Assembly (NCBI GenBank): GCA_017577945.1
Contig: PKQS01000009.1
Span: 310,001-374,000, forward strand
From: Bacillota bacterium
GTDB taxonomy: Bacteria; Bacillota; Limnochordia; Limnochordales; ZCTH02-B6
Direction: 5' to 3'
DNA length: 64,000 nt
Every line of letters starts with the position of its first letter. Within the stretch, counting starts at the first letter, position 1. Below the pieces are notes generated by a model, which made no database searches, was not told the DNA's origin, and saw only the letters and a program-made list of their open reading frames with translations. Both the position numbers and the translations under genes were made by a program. Shown one piece after another: positions 32,544 to 42,626 of this stretch.

Positions 32544-33907
32544 CCGGGAGCCCTCCCTTCGCGCCGGCCGGCGGCGGCTGACGCCCGGTCGAGCCACGGT
32601 GGCACCACGTCTTTGCGCACCAGATCTTCGTACGTCTCGCGCTCGACCAGCAGCGCGTGCAGGCCGTCCCGCACTAGCACCATGGCCGGGCGCGGCAGGC
32701 GGTTGTAGTTGCTGGCCATGGAATAATTGTAGGCGCCCGTTTCGGTCACGGCCAGGATGTCGCCCGGCTCCAGCGGCGGGGCGTACAGCTCGTGGATGAG
32801 CACGTCGCCGGACTCGCAGTACTTGCCGGCTACCGCCACGGGCTCTGGGGCCGGCGGCTCGTTCATCTTATTAGCCACGACCGCGTAGTAGCGCGTGCCG
32901 TACAGCGCCACCCGCGGATTGTCGCCCATGCCGCCGTCGATGAACACGTACGTGCGCATGCCAGCGATGCGCTTGACGAAGCCGACGGTGTACAGCGTCA
33001 CGCCCGCGGGGCCGACGATGGACCGCCCCGGCTCGAAGACGAGTTCGGGCGCGGGCAGGCCGTATTCCCTCATCCGGGCCAGCACCCGCCGGGCGATGCG
33101 CGCCACGAACTGGGCCGGCGTCGGCACGTCGGTTTCGTCGCAGTACCGGATGCCCAGGCCCCCGCCCATGTTCAGCTGCCGGGCCGAAACACCCGTCTCG
33201 CGCTGGGCTTCCGCCATAAACGCGGCCATCGCGTCGACGGCCTCGTCGTAGGGTTGGAGATCAAGGACTTGCGAGCCGATATGGCAGTGGTAGCCGGCCA
33301 GGCGCAGCCAGGGAGAGGCGGCGACTCGGCGGGCGGCCGCGAGCGCCGTACCGTCGGCGATGGGCAAGCCAAACTTGGAGCCCGGCTGGCCGGTCTGCAC
33401 GTAGGAGTGGCTGTTCACCAGCACGCCGGGCGTCACGCGCAGCAACACGTCGACGACCCGGCCCTTGTCCGCCGCGACGGCTTCGAGCCGTTCCAGCTCA
33501 CCCAGGTTGTCGACCACCATCTGCCCGACGCCCGCCTCGACGGCCAGCGCCAGCTCCGCGCCCGATTTGTTGTTGCCGTGGAACCAGATGCGCTCGGGCG
33601 GAAAGCCCGCCGTCAAGGCAGTGTACAGCTCCCCGCCGGAGACGACGTCCAGCCCCAGCCCTTCCTCTTCGATGATGCGGCAGAGCCCCACGGTCAGCAG
33701 CGCCTTCCCGGCGTAAACGATGCACCCGTGGGGATACGTCTCCCTGAGCGCTTGAACATACTCGCGGCAGGCGGCGCGGACGCGCGCTTCGTCCAGCACG
33801 TACAGCGGCGTCCCATACACGCGCGCCAGCTCGACGGCGTCGCAGCCGCCGATGACCAGACGACCCATGTCATTGACGGCCAGCCCGCGGCCCGCCCGAT
33901 CCGCCAT
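32537..33907 (-). CDS. lysA: Diaminopimelate decarboxylase
   Basis: LysA decarboxylates meso-diaminopimelate to lysine with pyridoxal phosphate. The 456-aa protein carries the PLP lysine at about residue 68 (YAGKAL). HIGSQ is in the barrel, GGGLGIRY supplies the phosphate-binding loop, EPGRSIVGPAG follows, and the C-terminal CESGDVL and ETGAYNYSMASNYN complete the active site. The ATG at 33907 follows GGAGGGGTGCCGCG. Its 3' end overlaps the M50 gene. The spoVAF-lysA-scpA order recalls B. subtilis, where lysA lies just after the spoVA operon. Confidence 0.96.
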   Translation of the reverse strand: MADRAGRGLAVNDMGRLVIGGCDAVELARVYGTPLYVLDEARVRAACREYVQALRETYPHGCIVYAGKALLTVGLCRIIEEEGLGLDVVSGGELYTALTAGFPPERIWFHGNNKSGAELALAVEAGVGQMVVDNLGELERLEAVAADKGRVVDVLLRVTPGVLVNSHSYVQTGQPGSKFGLPIADGTALAAARRVAASPWLRLAGYHCHIGSQVLDLQPYDEAVDAMAAFMAEAQRETGVSARQLNMGGGLGIRYCDETDVPTPAQFVARIARRVLARMREYGLPAPELVFEPGRSIVGPAGVTLYTVGFVKRIAGMRTYVFIDGGMGDNPRVALYGTRYYAVVANKMNEPPAPEPVAVAGKYCESGDVLIHELYAPPLEPGDILAVTETGAYNYSMASNYNRLPRPAMVLVRDGLHALLVERETYEDLVRKDVVPPWLDRASAAAGRREGRAPGC

Positions 33908-34006
33908 CGCGGCACCCCTCCGCACCCGCCGCGCCTTGTGCTGCAGCGCGGGCGGTTTTGGCACTTCTTCAATCATATCACAGCGGATCGGCACCGGTGA
34001 AGACGG

Positions 34007-35455
34007 CTACGAACCGGAGTTCGCGCCGCGGCGGCCCTGCTTGGGGGCTGAGCGAGTGCCCAGCTGCACGATGGGGAAGCGAAACAGCAGGCGCACCAGG
34101 GCCTTGGCGTCCAGCGGGATGAGCGGGTACAAGTACGGCAAGCCGAACGAGTTGGTCATGGCCAGGCACAGGACCGTGACGCCGAGGCCCGCCGCAAAGC
34201 CCCACGGTCCCCACAAGGCCACAAGGACGAAGAGCAAGTAGCGGAACAGCCGCAGCGCGTGAGCGAACTCGAGGCTGGGCGTGGCGAACGACGTCAGGGC
34301 GGTTACGGCGGCGTAAAGCACCGTCTCCGGGACGAACAGGCCCACCTCGATGGCCAGTTCCCCCAGCAGGATGGCGCCGACGATGCCGAGCGCGGTCGAC
34401 ATGGCCGACGGCGTGTGGATGAGCGCCTGGCCGATGAGCACGATGCCGAACTCGAGAAACAGAAACTGGATCCACAGCGCCACGCGTGGCTCTTCCGCCG
34501 GTCCGATGAACGCCAGCCAGTCTGGGCGCTCGGGCAGCGTGGCGAGCATGAGCCACAAAGGTCCCAGCACCAGCGAAAGCCCGATGGCCACAAACCGTGC
34601 CCAGCGCATGAACGTGCCCACCACGGGAGACTGGAAGTATTCCTCGGCGTGCTGCGTGAAGTGCCAGACGTTGGCGGGTAAGATGAGGGCCGTGGGCGAC
34701 GTGTCGGTCAGGACGACCACATGTCCTTCGGCCAAATGCGCGGCCGCCACGTCGGGGCGCTCGGTGAGCCGCGCCAGCGGGAACGGGTTCAGCCGCTGCC
34801 CGGTCAAAATCTCGATGAGGCTTTGCGAGCCCATGGTGAGCGCGGTCACGTCGGTTTTCTCCAGCCGGCGCCGGATTTCCGCGACCGTATCCGGGTTGGC
34901 CACCCCTTCGATATAGCCCAGCGCCACGTCCGTGCGCGACTGTTTGCCCACCGAGCGCATCTCGAAGCGCAAATTCGGGTCGCGCAGCCGCCGGCGGATG
35001 AGCGCCGTGTTGAAGACGATGGTCTCGACCAAGCCTTCCCGGCTGCCGCGCGTCACCCGCTCCAGGTCCGGCTCCTCGATGCCTCGCACCGGATATTGCC
35101 GCACGTCGATGACGACGGCTTCTGTCTGCCCGTCGACGAGGAGCGCCGCCGGGCCGGCCAGCACCTGGTCGATGACTTCGTCAAGGGTGGACACGGTGTC
35201 TACCTCGAAGTACGGCAGGCCCGAGCGGACGATTTTCGCGATGGGCTGCGGCGCCAGGTCCTCGCGTTTCAACTGCAGGAGGAACTTGAGAATCTCCACG
35301 GTGGCGCCGTCTTTGAGGAAGCCGTCAATGAAGATGAGGGCGGCATCCCGCCCTCCGATGGTCAACTCCCGCACCAGCACGTCGAACGAAACGCCGACAC
35401 CGAGCCGGCGCTTGATCTCCGCCAGATTCTCCTCCAGTCTGCGAGCGAGAGGCAA
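34007..35455 (-). CDS. spoVAF: Spore germination protein, SpoVAF/GerA family
   Basis: The 482-aa protein has an N-terminal soluble GerA-type domain of about 280 residues (VLVRELTIGGRDAALIFIDGF, later VALGYIEGVANPDTV and RPDVAAAHLAEGHVVVLTD, each in part). About five helices follow. The C-terminal PLIPLDAKALVRLLFR is typical of the SpoVAF branch. In Bacillus SpoVAF supports germination with SpoVAEa. The start is TTG 35455, with GGAGG 7 nt upstream. Other spoVA genes are not in this window. It lies between lysA and a YvlD-like gene. Confidence 0.9.
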   Translation of the reverse strand: MPLARRLEENLAEIKRRLGVGVSFDVLVRELTIGGRDAALIFIDGFLKDGATVEILKFLLQLKREDLAPQPIAKIVRSGLPYFEVDTVSTLDEVIDQVLAGPAALLVDGQTEAVVIDVRQYPVRGIEEPDLERVTRGSREGLVETIVFNTALIRRRLRDPNLRFEMRSVGKQSRTDVALGYIEGVANPDTVAEIRRRLEKTDVTALTMGSQSLIEILTGQRLNPFPLARLTERPDVAAAHLAEGHVVVLTDTSPTALILPANVWHFTQHAEEYFQSPVVGTFMRWARFVAIGLSLVLGPLWLMLATLPERPDWLAFIGPAEEPRVALWIQFLFLEFGIVLIGQALIHTPSAMSTALGIVGAILLGELAIEVGLFVPETVLYAAVTALTSFATPSLEFAHALRLFRYLLFVLVALWGPWGFAAGLGVTVLCLAMTNSFGLPYLYPLIPLDAKALVRLLFRFPIVQLGTRSAPKQGRRGANSGS

Positions 35456-35489
35456 CCGCGTCCCTCCAGCGCGCCCTGTCGGCGCCCGT

Positions 35490-35825
35490 CTAGCGCGCGA
35501 TGGCGGTCGGCACGAACAAGTCGACGATGCCGATGACGACCGCCGCGAGCAGCGCTCCCAGCAGCGTGACGCTCATGCCCGGCACGAAAAACTGCGTCGC
35601 CCAGATGACGAGCGCGGCGATAAGGAAGCCGACGATCCCTCGTCCGAACGGCGACACTTTGCGCCCCATGACGGACTCAACCACCCAGCCCAGTGCGGCG
35701 ATGACCACCGCCGCCAGCAAGGCGTGCCAGAACGTCAACGGCGCGAACCCGGGCACGATGAACCCTACGAACATCAGCACCAGCGCCGACACGACGAAAC
35801 GAACGACCGTTCCCATGAAGTTCAC
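35490..35825 (-). CDS. YvlD-like four-helix membrane protein (phage-holin-4_2 type family)
   Basis: The 111-aa protein is almost wholly hydrophobic with four helices, at about residues 5-25, 30-48, 62-80 and 85-105. The GxIVPGFAPLTFWHALLAAVVI and FFVPGMSVTLLGALLAAVVI repeats are typical of the COG1950/YvlD family. The holin label is historical; no lysis genes are nearby, so a phage origin is not implied. I chose GTG 35825, 8 nt after AGGAGG. It precedes spoVAF by about 35 nt and is probably cotranscribed with it. Confidence 0.8.
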   Translation of the reverse strand: MNFMGTVVRFVVSALVLMFVGFIVPGFAPLTFWHALLAAVVIAALGWVVESVMGRKVSPFGRGIVGFLIAALVIWATQFFVPGMSVTLLGALLAAVVIGIVDLFVPTAIAR

Positions 35826-35886
35826 GCGGGTCACCTCCTTCGCCGGCGCCTTCCCTGCCCTCTATTATGTGTGCCGCGGCGGCGCC

Positions 35887-36888
35887 TCAATCGGTGTCGC
35901 GCAAAACTTGCCGGAAGACGCGCAAGAAATTGTTGCCAGCGATGCCCCGCACGTCGTCGTCGCTGTAACCCCGGGCCAGCAGCGCGTCTACCACCGCCCC
36001 CATTCGCGAGACGTCTTCGACGCCCGCGGGCGTCGAGGAAATGCCGTCGAAGTCGGACCCAAAGCCGACGTGCGCCGGACCCACCAAGGAGACGATGTAG
36101 TCAATGTGGCGCACGATGTCGTCTAACGAGGCTTGGCCGCTGTCGCTCAGAAACGCCGGGAAGAAGTTGATGCCGATGACGCCGCCCCGGGCGGCCAGCG
36201 CCTTGATTTGCTCGTCCGTCAAGTTCCGCCGGTGTCCGCACAGCGCCTTGGCGTTGGAGTGGGAGGCGATGACCGGCGCGGCGCTGATCTCGAGAACGTC
36301 CCAGAACCCGGCCTCGGACAGGTGCGACACGTCGACGACCATGCCAAGCCGGTTCATTTCGCGCACGACCTCGCGGCCGAAAGGCGTCAAGCCCTGGCCG
36401 GCTCCGTTCGCGACCCCTACGCCGTCGGCCAGCTCGTTGCGGCCGTTCCACGTCAGGCCCAGCGCGCGCACGCCTAAGTCGTAAAGCGCCCGCAGCGCCG
36501 CGAGGCTGCCCTCCAGGGCGGCGCCGTCTTCGACGGACAGCAGCACGCCGACCTTGCCCGCGGCCGCCGCGGCGTCCAAATCCCGCGGTGACAAGATGAG
36601 CTGCATGTCTTCGGACAGCCGCTGCACCTCGCGCTTGACGGCGTCCAGCAGCTCGATGCAGCGCCGCAAGCGGCCGCTCTCGTTCCGGTCCGCGTCGACC
36701 CAGAGAGCGAACACTTGCAAGCCGACGCCGCCGGCCCGCAGCCGGGGCAAATCGACGTGCCCCGAGGGCTGGCCCGAGGGCGTCAGGCTCTCGCCCGCCG
36801 CCAGCCGCAGCGCGGTGTCGCAGTGGGCGTCGACGATGAACCGGCTGCAGGCGGCCGTGGACTGTTGATGTTGCACCGTTTGGCTCAC
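35887..36888 (-). CDS. Membrane dipeptidase, peptidase family M19
   Basis: The 333-aa zinc enzyme should hydrolyse dipeptides. Metal ligands appear as DAHCDTA (H22 and D24), LLSVEDGAAL, with the bridging Glu, VDVSHLSEAGFW, and ASHSNAKALCGHRRNLTD. GFGSDFDGI near the C-terminus is another family block. No signal peptide is visible, so despite the family name it is probably cytoplasmic, as in many bacteria. GTG 36888 follows GGAGGAGGAAACGCA. Given three peptide transporters in the window it may help process imported peptides, but it is not linked to them. Confidence 0.93.
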   Translation of the reverse strand: MSQTVQHQQSTAACSRFIVDAHCDTALRLAAGESLTPSGQPSGHVDLPRLRAGGVGLQVFALWVDADRNESGRLRRCIELLDAVKREVQRLSEDMQLILSPRDLDAAAAAGKVGVLLSVEDGAALEGSLAALRALYDLGVRALGLTWNGRNELADGVGVANGAGQGLTPFGREVVREMNRLGMVVDVSHLSEAGFWDVLEISAAPVIASHSNAKALCGHRRNLTDEQIKALAARGGVIGINFFPAFLSDSGQASLDDIVRHIDYIVSLVGPAHVGFGSDFDGISSTPAGVEDVSRMGAVVDALLARGYSDDDVRGIAGNNFLRVFRQVLRDTD

Positions 36889-36933
36889 TGCGTTTCCTCC
36901 TCCGATGCAGGCCGCGGCCTGTGCTCGGGCCAA

Positions 36934-36963
36934 GAAAAAAGGCCCGAAAGCGACCGCTTTCGG
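36934..36963 (-). terminator. rny terminator
   Basis: A 9-bp stem CCGAAAGCG/CGCTTTCGG (36944-36952 with 36955-36963) is followed on the minus strand by GCCTTTTTTCTT, about 60 nt after the RNase Y stop. Confidence 0.85.
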
Positions 36964-37020
36964 ACCGAATTACCATCTCGGGTTGTCGTTGTCCTGCCGC
37001 GACGGCGGCGGGACTCGCGG

Positions 37021-38565
37021 TTATTTGGCGTACTCCACCACCCGCGTCTCGCGGATGACGGTGACCTTGATTTGACCAGGGTATTGCAGCTCCGACTCGA
37101 TGCGCTTGACGATATTGCGGGCCATAATCGCCGCCATATCGTCGTCGACCTTGTCGGGCTTGACCATAATCCGGATTTCCCGGCCGGCCTGAATGGCGTA
37201 CGCTTTCTCGACGCCTTCGAAGGAGTTGGCAATCGCTTCGAGGCGCTCCAGGCGCTTGATGTAATTGGCCAGGCTCTCCCGGCGAGCGCCGGGCCGAGCG
37301 GCCGAAATCGCGTCGGCGGCGGCCACGAGCATGGCCTCCACCGTCTGCGGCTCCTTGTCGCCGTGGTGGCATTCCACGGCATGAATGACCTCTTCCGACT
37401 CTCGATACCGGCGCAGGAGCTCCACACCGATCTCCACGTGCGTTCCTTCCGCCTCGTGGTCGACCGCTTTGCCGATGTCGTGCAGCAACCCGGCGCGGCG
37501 GGCCACTTTCACGTCGCAGCCCAGTTCCGCGGCCATCATCGCGGCGATGTGAGCGACTTCGATGGAATGCTTCAGGACGTTCTGGCCGTAGCTGTAACGA
37601 TACTTGAGGCGGCCCAGAAGCCTGACCAGTTCGGGATGGAGGCCGTGAACGTTGGCGGCGATGCAGGCTTGCTCGCCTTCGTGGCGGATGTTTTCCTCCA
37701 CTTCCTTGCGCGCCTTCGCCACCATCTCTTCAATGCGGGCCGGGTGAATGCGCCCGTCGGCGATGAGCTTCTCCAGCGCGATGCGGGCAATCTCCCGGCG
37801 CACCGGGTCAAAGCCCGACAGCACCACCGCCTCCGGGGTGTCGTCGATGATCAAGTCGACCCCGGTCTGCGCCTCCAGCGTGCGGATGTTGCGGCCTTCC
37901 CGTCCGATGATGCGCCCTTTCATGTCGTCGCTGGGGAGCGTGACGACGGAGACGGTCGCCTCGGACACGTAGTCCGCGGCCAGCCGCTGGATGGCCAGCC
38001 CGATCACGTTGCGGGCCCGCTTCTCGGCCTCTTCCTTCGCTTGCTGCTCCATTTCGCGAATCATGACCGCCATGTCGTGGCGGATTTCTTCTTCCACGGT
38101 CTTCAGCAAGTATTGCTTGGCTTCTTCCGCGGTCAGCCCGCTCAACCGCTCCAGTTCAGCGCGTTGCTGCTGGATGAGCCGATCGGCTTCCGCGTGCTTG
38201 CGTTCCAACGCTTCGGCGCGGCGGTTGAGCTGCTCCTCCCGGCGTTCGAGCTGCGCATGGCGGCGGTCCAGCGCTTCCTCTTTCTGCAGCAGCCGCCCTT
38301 CGAGCCGCTGCAGCTCGTGGCGCCGCTCGCGCAGTTCCTGCTCGACTTCTTGGCGGAGCCGAACAGCCTCTTCTTTCGCCGTCACCAACGCTTCGCGCAC
38401 TTTGGCTTCGGCGTTGCGCTCGGCCTGTTCGAGAATGAGCTTGGCTCGCTCCTCCGCCGAGTGGATTTTGGACTCAGCCACGGCCTTGCGTAGCATGTAG
38501 CCTCCGGCAACGCCGACGGCTACGCCCGCAAGGACGTACAGCAGCACAGCAAGCGTGTGCTCCAC
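37021..38565 (-). CDS. rny: Ribonuclease Y
   Basis: RNase Y is the membrane-bound endoribonuclease that starts bulk mRNA decay in Firmicutes. The 514-aa protein has an N-terminal helix (about residues 5-25), then a long charged coiled coil to about 190. The KH domain contains [15 protein letters not shown], and the HD domain has [17 protein letters not shown]. The C-terminal region is [25 protein letters not shown] (in part). Length equals the usual 510-520 aa. The GTG start at 38565 overlaps its GGGAGG, an unusual spacing; no better start is present. It is separated from recX by a terminator. Confidence 0.96.
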   Translation of the reverse strand: MEHTLAVLLYVLAGVAVGVAGGYMLRKAVAESKIHSAEERAKLILEQAERNAEAKVREALVTAKEEAVRLRQEVEQELRERRHELQRLEGRLLQKEEALDRRHAQLERREEQLNRRAEALERKHAEADRLIQQQRAELERLSGLTAEEAKQYLLKTVEEEIRHDMAVMIREMEQQAKEEAEKRARNVIGLAIQRLAADYVSEATVSVVTLPSDDMKGRIIGREGRNIRTLEAQTGVDLIIDDTPEAVVLSGFDPVRREIARIALEKLIADGRIHPARIEEMVAKARKEVEENIRHEGEQACIAANVHGLHPELVRLLGRLKYRYSYGQNVLKHSIEVAHIAAMMAAELGCDVKVARRAGLLHDIGKAVDHEAEGTHVEIGVELLRRYRESEEVIHAVECHHGDKEPQTVEAMLVAAADAISAARPGARRESLANYIKRLERLEAIANSFEGVEKAYAIQAGREIRIMVKPDKVDDDMAAIMARNIVKRIESELQYPGQIKVTVIRETRVVEYAK

Positions 38566-38619
38566 CTCCCTTCAGTTGTCAAGGTCCCGGTTTCCGTCCG
38601 TTTGTAGGCCGCTGGAACC

Positions 38620-38649
38620 TGCAAATAAGGCCGAGCCAGCGCTCGGCCT
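38620..38649 (-). terminator. recX terminator
   Basis: A perfect 9-bp stem (38641-38649 with 38628-38636) with a 4-nt loop is followed on the minus strand by TTATTTG. It separates recX from rny. Confidence 0.7.
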
Positions 38650-38667
38650 CGTCTCTAGTTCTCGGGA

Positions 38668-39153
38668 CTACGTACACTCGGGAGTATTGTAATCTTTATC
38701 GGATGGGCTGTCAACGTGGGCCAGGGCCGTGCGGATCTGCTCCCAGGTAAAGCCGCGGCGAGCCAAGTAGGCCGCCAGCCGCCGCCGGCCCTCCTCGCCC
38801 GCTTCCGCCAGCCGCCGCGCCTGGCGGCGAGCTTCCTCCAGGCACAGCCGTTCTTCCGTCTCCGGCGTCAGCATCTCCGCCAGCGTGGCGGCGATAATCT
38901 CGGCGGCGACGCCCTTCTCCTTCAGCTCCGCCTCCAGCCGCACCCGCCCGCAAGGCGACAGGCGCAGCCGGTGCTCCACCCACCCGCGGGCGAAACGCGC
39001 GTCGTCAACATACCCCAAGCGGCGGCACCACGCCACCGTCTCTTCCGTGACGGCTTCGTCAAATCCCGCCGCCTGCAGCCGGTCGCGCAGCTCTTTTTCG
39101 GTCCGGTCGCGCACCGCCAGGAGCTTCAGCGCACGCGCCTGGGCGCGGCGCAC
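38668..39153 (-). CDS. recX: Regulatory protein RecX
   Basis: RecX modulates RecA filaments. The 161-aa protein is Arg/Glu-rich and helical, with three tandem three-helix modules. KLLAVRDRTEKELRDRL and VTEETVAWCRRLGYVDDARFARGWVEHR are the best landmarks, and the C-terminal RRLAAYLARRGFTWEQI is the third module. The GTG start lies 7 nt after the recA stop, without a good Shine-Dalgarno site, so it depends on recA translation. Confidence 0.92.
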   Translation of the reverse strand: MRRAQARALKLLAVRDRTEKELRDRLQAAGFDEAVTEETVAWCRRLGYVDDARFARGWVEHRLRLSPCGRVRLEAELKEKGVAAEIIAATLAEMLTPETEERLCLEEARRQARRLAEAGEEGRRRLAAYLARRGFTWEQIRTALAHVDSPSDKDYNTPECT

Positions 39154-39160
39154 GTCGCTC

Positions 39161-40204
39161 TCACGAATCGGAAGCCACCACCGCTTCCGCTCGGGCGCGC
39201 CGCGGCAACGGCGGCAAGCCGGCCGCTTCGCGCACCTTGTTCTCCAGCTCGTCCGCGAGGTCGGGATTCTCCTGCAGGAATTGGCGAGCGTTCTCGCGCC
39301 CTTGGCCGAGGCGAATGTCGCCGTACGAATACCACGTGCCGGTGCGCGACACGATGTTGTACTCGGCCGCCATGTCCAGCAGGCTGCCCTCGCGGGAGAT
39401 ACCCCGGCCGTACAAGATGTCGAACTCGGCCTCTTTGAACGGGGGCGCCAACTTGTTCTTGACGATGCGCACCCGGGTGCGGCTGCCGATGATCTCGGTG
39501 CCCTGCTTGATGGCGTCGACCCGGCGAATGTCCATGCGGATGGAGGCGTAAAACTTCAGCGCCCGGCCGCCGGGCGTCGTTTCGGGCGAGCCGAACATCA
39601 CGCCCACTTTCTCGCGTATCTGGTTGATGAAGACGACGGTGGTGCGCGACTTGCTGATGGCGCCCGTCAGCTTGCGCAGCGCCTGCGACATGAGCCGCGC
39701 CTGCAGGCCCACGTGTGCGTCGCCCATCTCGCCTTCCAGCTCCGCTCGCGGCACCAGCGCCGCCACCGAGTCGATAACGATGACGTCGATGGCGCCGCTG
39801 CGCACCAGCGCCTCAGCGATCTCAAGCGCCTGTTCGGCGGTGTCCGGCTGGGAGATGAGCAGGTTGTCGATGTCCACGCCCAGCTTGGCCGCGTACGCCG
39901 GGTCCTGCGCGTGCTCGGCGTCGATGAACGCCGCCATGCCGCCCATCTTCTGCGCTTCAGCCATGATGTGCAGCGCCAGCGTCGTCTTGCCCGACGACTC
40001 GGGCCCGAAGATTTCCACGATGCGCCCTCGCGGCACGCCGCCGACGCCCAGCGCGATATCCAGCGCCAAGGAGCCGGTGGGGATCACTTCGACGTTTTGC
40101 TGGGCCGACGCTTCGCCCAGCCGCATGATGGAGCCCCGGCCGAACTGCTTCTCAATTTGGAACAGCGCCGCTTCCAGCGCTTTTTGCTTTTCCGCGCTCG
40201 TCAA
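39161..40204 (-). CDS. recA: Recombinase A
   Basis: RecA catalyses strand exchange and triggers the SOS response. The 347-aa protein has the Walker [10 protein letters not shown] at about residues 66-74, then [24 protein letters not shown], Walker [23 protein letters not shown] and the L2 loop [22 protein letters not shown], all family landmarks (partly quoted). The C-terminus is relatively short. The TTG start at 40204 has AAGGGGG 8 nt upstream. recX follows and cinA precedes it, the usual cinA-recA order. No LexA box was recognised upstream. Confidence 0.98.
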   Translation of the reverse strand: MTSAEKQKALEAALFQIEKQFGRGSIMRLGEASAQQNVEVIPTGSLALDIALGVGGVPRGRIVEIFGPESSGKTTLALHIMAEAQKMGGMAAFIDAEHAQDPAYAAKLGVDIDNLLISQPDTAEQALEIAEALVRSGAIDVIVIDSVAALVPRAELEGEMGDAHVGLQARLMSQALRKLTGAISKSRTTVVFINQIREKVGVMFGSPETTPGGRALKFYASIRMDIRRVDAIKQGTEIIGSRTRVRIVKNKLAPPFKEAEFDILYGRGISREGSLLDMAAEYNIVSRTGTWYSYGDIRLGQGRENARQFLQENPDLADELENKVREAAGLPPLPRRARAEAVVASDS

Positions 40205-40302
40205 TCGGACATCCCCCTTGGACGTACCTCGTCGACGGTCGGTCGGCTTGGGCGCCGCGAGCTTTGCTTACCCTTCGACGCCGGCTGCAGCCTTCCTCTT
40301 CG

Positions 40303-41568
40303 TCACAGTTCCGTGGAAAGTCCCAGCGCGTGCCGCCGGATGAGGTCCAGTGCCGTTTGCGCCGTCAGCCCGCGCACTTGCTCCCGGCCTCCCTGGAACT
40401 GGAACCGATACGCTTTGGCTCGGCCGTTGAGCGCGCAGGCGATGTAGACGAGGCCCACCGGCTTCGCCTCGCTGCCGCCGCCGGGGCCCGCGATGCCCGT
40501 CACGGCCACGGCCAGCGTCGCGCCGAAGCGCTCCGCCGCGCCGAGCGCCATCTGCTCGGCCACCGGCGCCGACACGGCGCCGTGTTCCGCCAGCGTCTTC
40601 TCGGAGACGCCCAGCAGCTTCACCTTGGCCTCGTTGCTATACGAGACCACGCCGCCGAGGAAGTACGCCGAACTGCCTGGCACGTCGGTAATGCGCTTGG
40701 CGATGAGGCCGCCCGTGCACGACTCGGCCAGCGCCAGCGTCCACCCCGCCTGCAGGAGCGCCCGGCCGGCGACGCCCTCCAGCGTGTCCTCGTCTATACC
40801 GTACATATATTCGCCCACCCGGCGCACGATCTCCTGCTGCACCGGCGCGATGAGCCGTTCGGCCTCCTCGGCGTTTTCCGCCCGGGCCGTGATGCGAATC
40901 TTTACTTCACCCAAGCTGGCGTAGGGCGCGACGGTGGGATTGGCCGAATGCTGCAAATCCCGCACGCGCTCTTCCAAAGCTGACTCTCCGATGCCGCAGA
41001 ACTTCAGCACCCGGCTGTACAGCGCTCCCGCCAGCCCGTAGCGCTCCCGCAGGTACGGAAGCACCACCTCGTCGAACATCGGCTTCATTTCGTACGGCAC
41101 GCCGGGCAGGCACACCACCGTTTGGTTGCCGTGCTCGACGATGAAGCCCGGCGCGGTGCCGTTGGCATTGGCGATGATGCGGGCCCCCTCGGGAATAAGG
41201 GCTTGCTTGCGGGCGGACGGCGGCATCGGCCGGTGGCTGACCGCAAACCAGCGCTCGATGGCCGCCAAGGCTTGCGGGTCTTCGACGAGCGGCCTGTGCA
41301 GCACGGCGGCCACGACTTCCCGGGTTAAGTCGTCCTCCGTCGGCCCCAGGCCGCCGCTGATGATGACCACGTCCGCTCGCGTGAGAGCCTGGGCCAGTAC
41401 GGCCGCAAACCGGGTCCAGTTGTCGCCCACGGTGGCTTTGAAATACACGTTGATGCCGTTTGCCGCCAGCCGCTCGGCGATGTACGCGGCGTTGGTGTCC
41501 ACCGTCTGGCCCAGCAACAGTTCGGTTCCTACCATGACGAGCTCCGCTCGGATCGAAGACCGCTCCAC
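40303..41568 (-). CDS. cinA: CinA family protein (competence/damage-inducible; nicotinamide-nucleotide amidohydrolase)
   Basis: The 421-aa protein has the two-domain CinA layout. An N-terminal MoCF/COG1058 domain (about residues 8-175, AELVMVGTELLLGQTVDTN and IISGGLGPTEDDLT) is followed by a C-terminal amidohydrolase domain with LALAESCTGGLIAKRITDVPGSSAYF and GIAGPGGGSEAKPVG. The C-terminal domain in characterised members deamidates NMN for pyridine nucleotide recycling. GTG 41568 has AGGAG 9 nt upstream. It is the first gene of a cinA-recA-recX transcription unit. Confidence 0.95.
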   Translation of the reverse strand: MERSSIRAELVMVGTELLLGQTVDTNAAYIAERLAANGINVYFKATVGDNWTRFAAVLAQALTRADVVIISGGLGPTEDDLTREVVAAVLHRPLVEDPQALAAIERWFAVSHRPMPPSARKQALIPEGARIIANANGTAPGFIVEHGNQTVVCLPGVPYEMKPMFDEVVLPYLRERYGLAGALYSRVLKFCGIGESALEERVRDLQHSANPTVAPYASLGEVKIRITARAENAEEAERLIAPVQQEIVRRVGEYMYGIDEDTLEGVAGRALLQAGWTLALAESCTGGLIAKRITDVPGSSAYFLGGVVSYSNEAKVKLLGVSEKTLAEHGAVSAPVAEQMALGAAERFGATLAVAVTGIAGPGGGSEAKPVGLVYIACALNGRAKAYRFQFQGGREQVRGLTAQTALDLIRRHALGLSTEL

Positions 41569-41697
41569 TGCCCTCGTCTCCTTTCACCCCAAGTATACCG
41601 CTGGCGCGCCGGTCAAGCGACGGCTTTCGGGAAGGCTTCCTCAAGGAAAACGAGCGGCGTGGGAGAACAGATCGGTCGTCGCGCGGAGGTGGTTGGC

Positions 41698-42594
41698 GTG
41701 AAAGAGGCGAAGCGCCGCCGCTGGTGGCTGTACGCGCTGGTGGGCGTGCTGGCCGCCGCGGCGCTGTTTTACGTCGTACGGCCCATGTTCGCGGGCGAGC
41801 GGCCCATCAACCCGGTCGTGGTGGCGATAGGCCCCGTCCAGCTGCGCTGGTACGGGCTGCTCATCGCCGGCTCCTTTATTCCGGGCTATTACCTCGCGGC
41901 CGCCGAGGCGCGGCGGAAAGGCATCGACCCGGAAACGCTATACGACTTCGCCGTCGTCGCAGCGGTGTGCGGGTTCGTCGGAGCGCGGCTGGCGTACGTG
42001 GTGCAAAATCTTTCGGTCTACGCGGCGGATCCGGCGCGGATTTTCGCCGTCTGGGAAGGCGGGCTTTCCCTACACGGGGTGCTGATCGGAGGCCTCTTGG
42101 CCGTCGCCTGGTATGCCCGGCGCATCGGCAAACCCTTCTTCACGGTGGTAGACGTCGTGGCGCCCACCATGCCGCTGGGGCAAGCCATCGGCCGCTGGGG
42201 CAACTTCTTCAATCAGGAGCTGTTCGGCTACCCGACGGACGTGCCGTGGAAGATGTACGTGGCGCCCGAGCATCGCCCGGCCCAGTGGGCGCAATACGAC
42301 TTCTTTCATCCGACGTTCCTGTATGAATCCCTCTGGAACGCCGGCGTCCTGGCGCTGCTGTTGTGGGCGCGGCGGCGGCCCGGAGCTCGCGAAGGCGACG
42401 TAATGTTTCTCTATCTTGCCGCGTATTCCGTAGGTCGGTTCTGGGTGGAATTTTTCCGCATCGGCTCGCCCGTGGCGCTGGGCTTGACGCTGGCCCAGTG
42501 GGTGAGCCTGGCTATTCTCGCGATCTGTGCCGGGTGGCTCCTGGTCCGGGGCCGGCAGCCGCTGAAAAATCCCTCCGCGGCCCGCATCCGTTGA
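41698..42594 (+). CDS. lgt: Prolipoprotein diacylglyceryl transferase
   Basis: Lgt transfers diacylglycerol from phosphatidylglycerol to lipobox cysteines, the first step of lipoprotein maturation. The 298-aa membrane protein has RWYGLLIAGSF, ARLAYV, SLHGVLIGG and the signature GRWGNFFNQELFG at about residues 165-177. HPTFLYESLWN lies near the C-terminus. An extra N-terminal helix (about residues 10-27) precedes the family core. The start is GTG 41698, 8 nt after GGAGG; the frame from 41659 is upstream of that site. It is a lone plus-strand gene between two minus-strand units. Confidence 0.95.
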   Translation: MKEAKRRRWWLYALVGVLAAAALFYVVRPMFAGERPINPVVVAIGPVQLRWYGLLIAGSFIPGYYLAAAEARRKGIDPETLYDFAVVAAVCGFVGARLAYVVQNLSVYAADPARIFAVWEGGLSLHGVLIGGLLAVAWYARRIGKPFFTVVDVVAPTMPLGQAIGRWGNFFNQELFGYPTDVPWKMYVAPEHRPAQWAQYDFFHPTFLYESLWNAGVLALLLWARRRPGAREGDVMFLYLAAYSVGRFWVEFFRIGSPVALGLTLAQWVSLAILAICAGWLLVRGRQPLKNPSAARIR

Positions 42595-42626
42595 AGGAGC
42601 GTGGGAGCTGCGCAGGCCGCGCGGCG

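Noticed and set aside
35490-35825. Phage holin as sign of prophage
   Set aside because: The family name is misleading; there is no endolysin, capsid or integrase gene, and the protein sits next to spoVAF like a chromosomal YvlD homologue.
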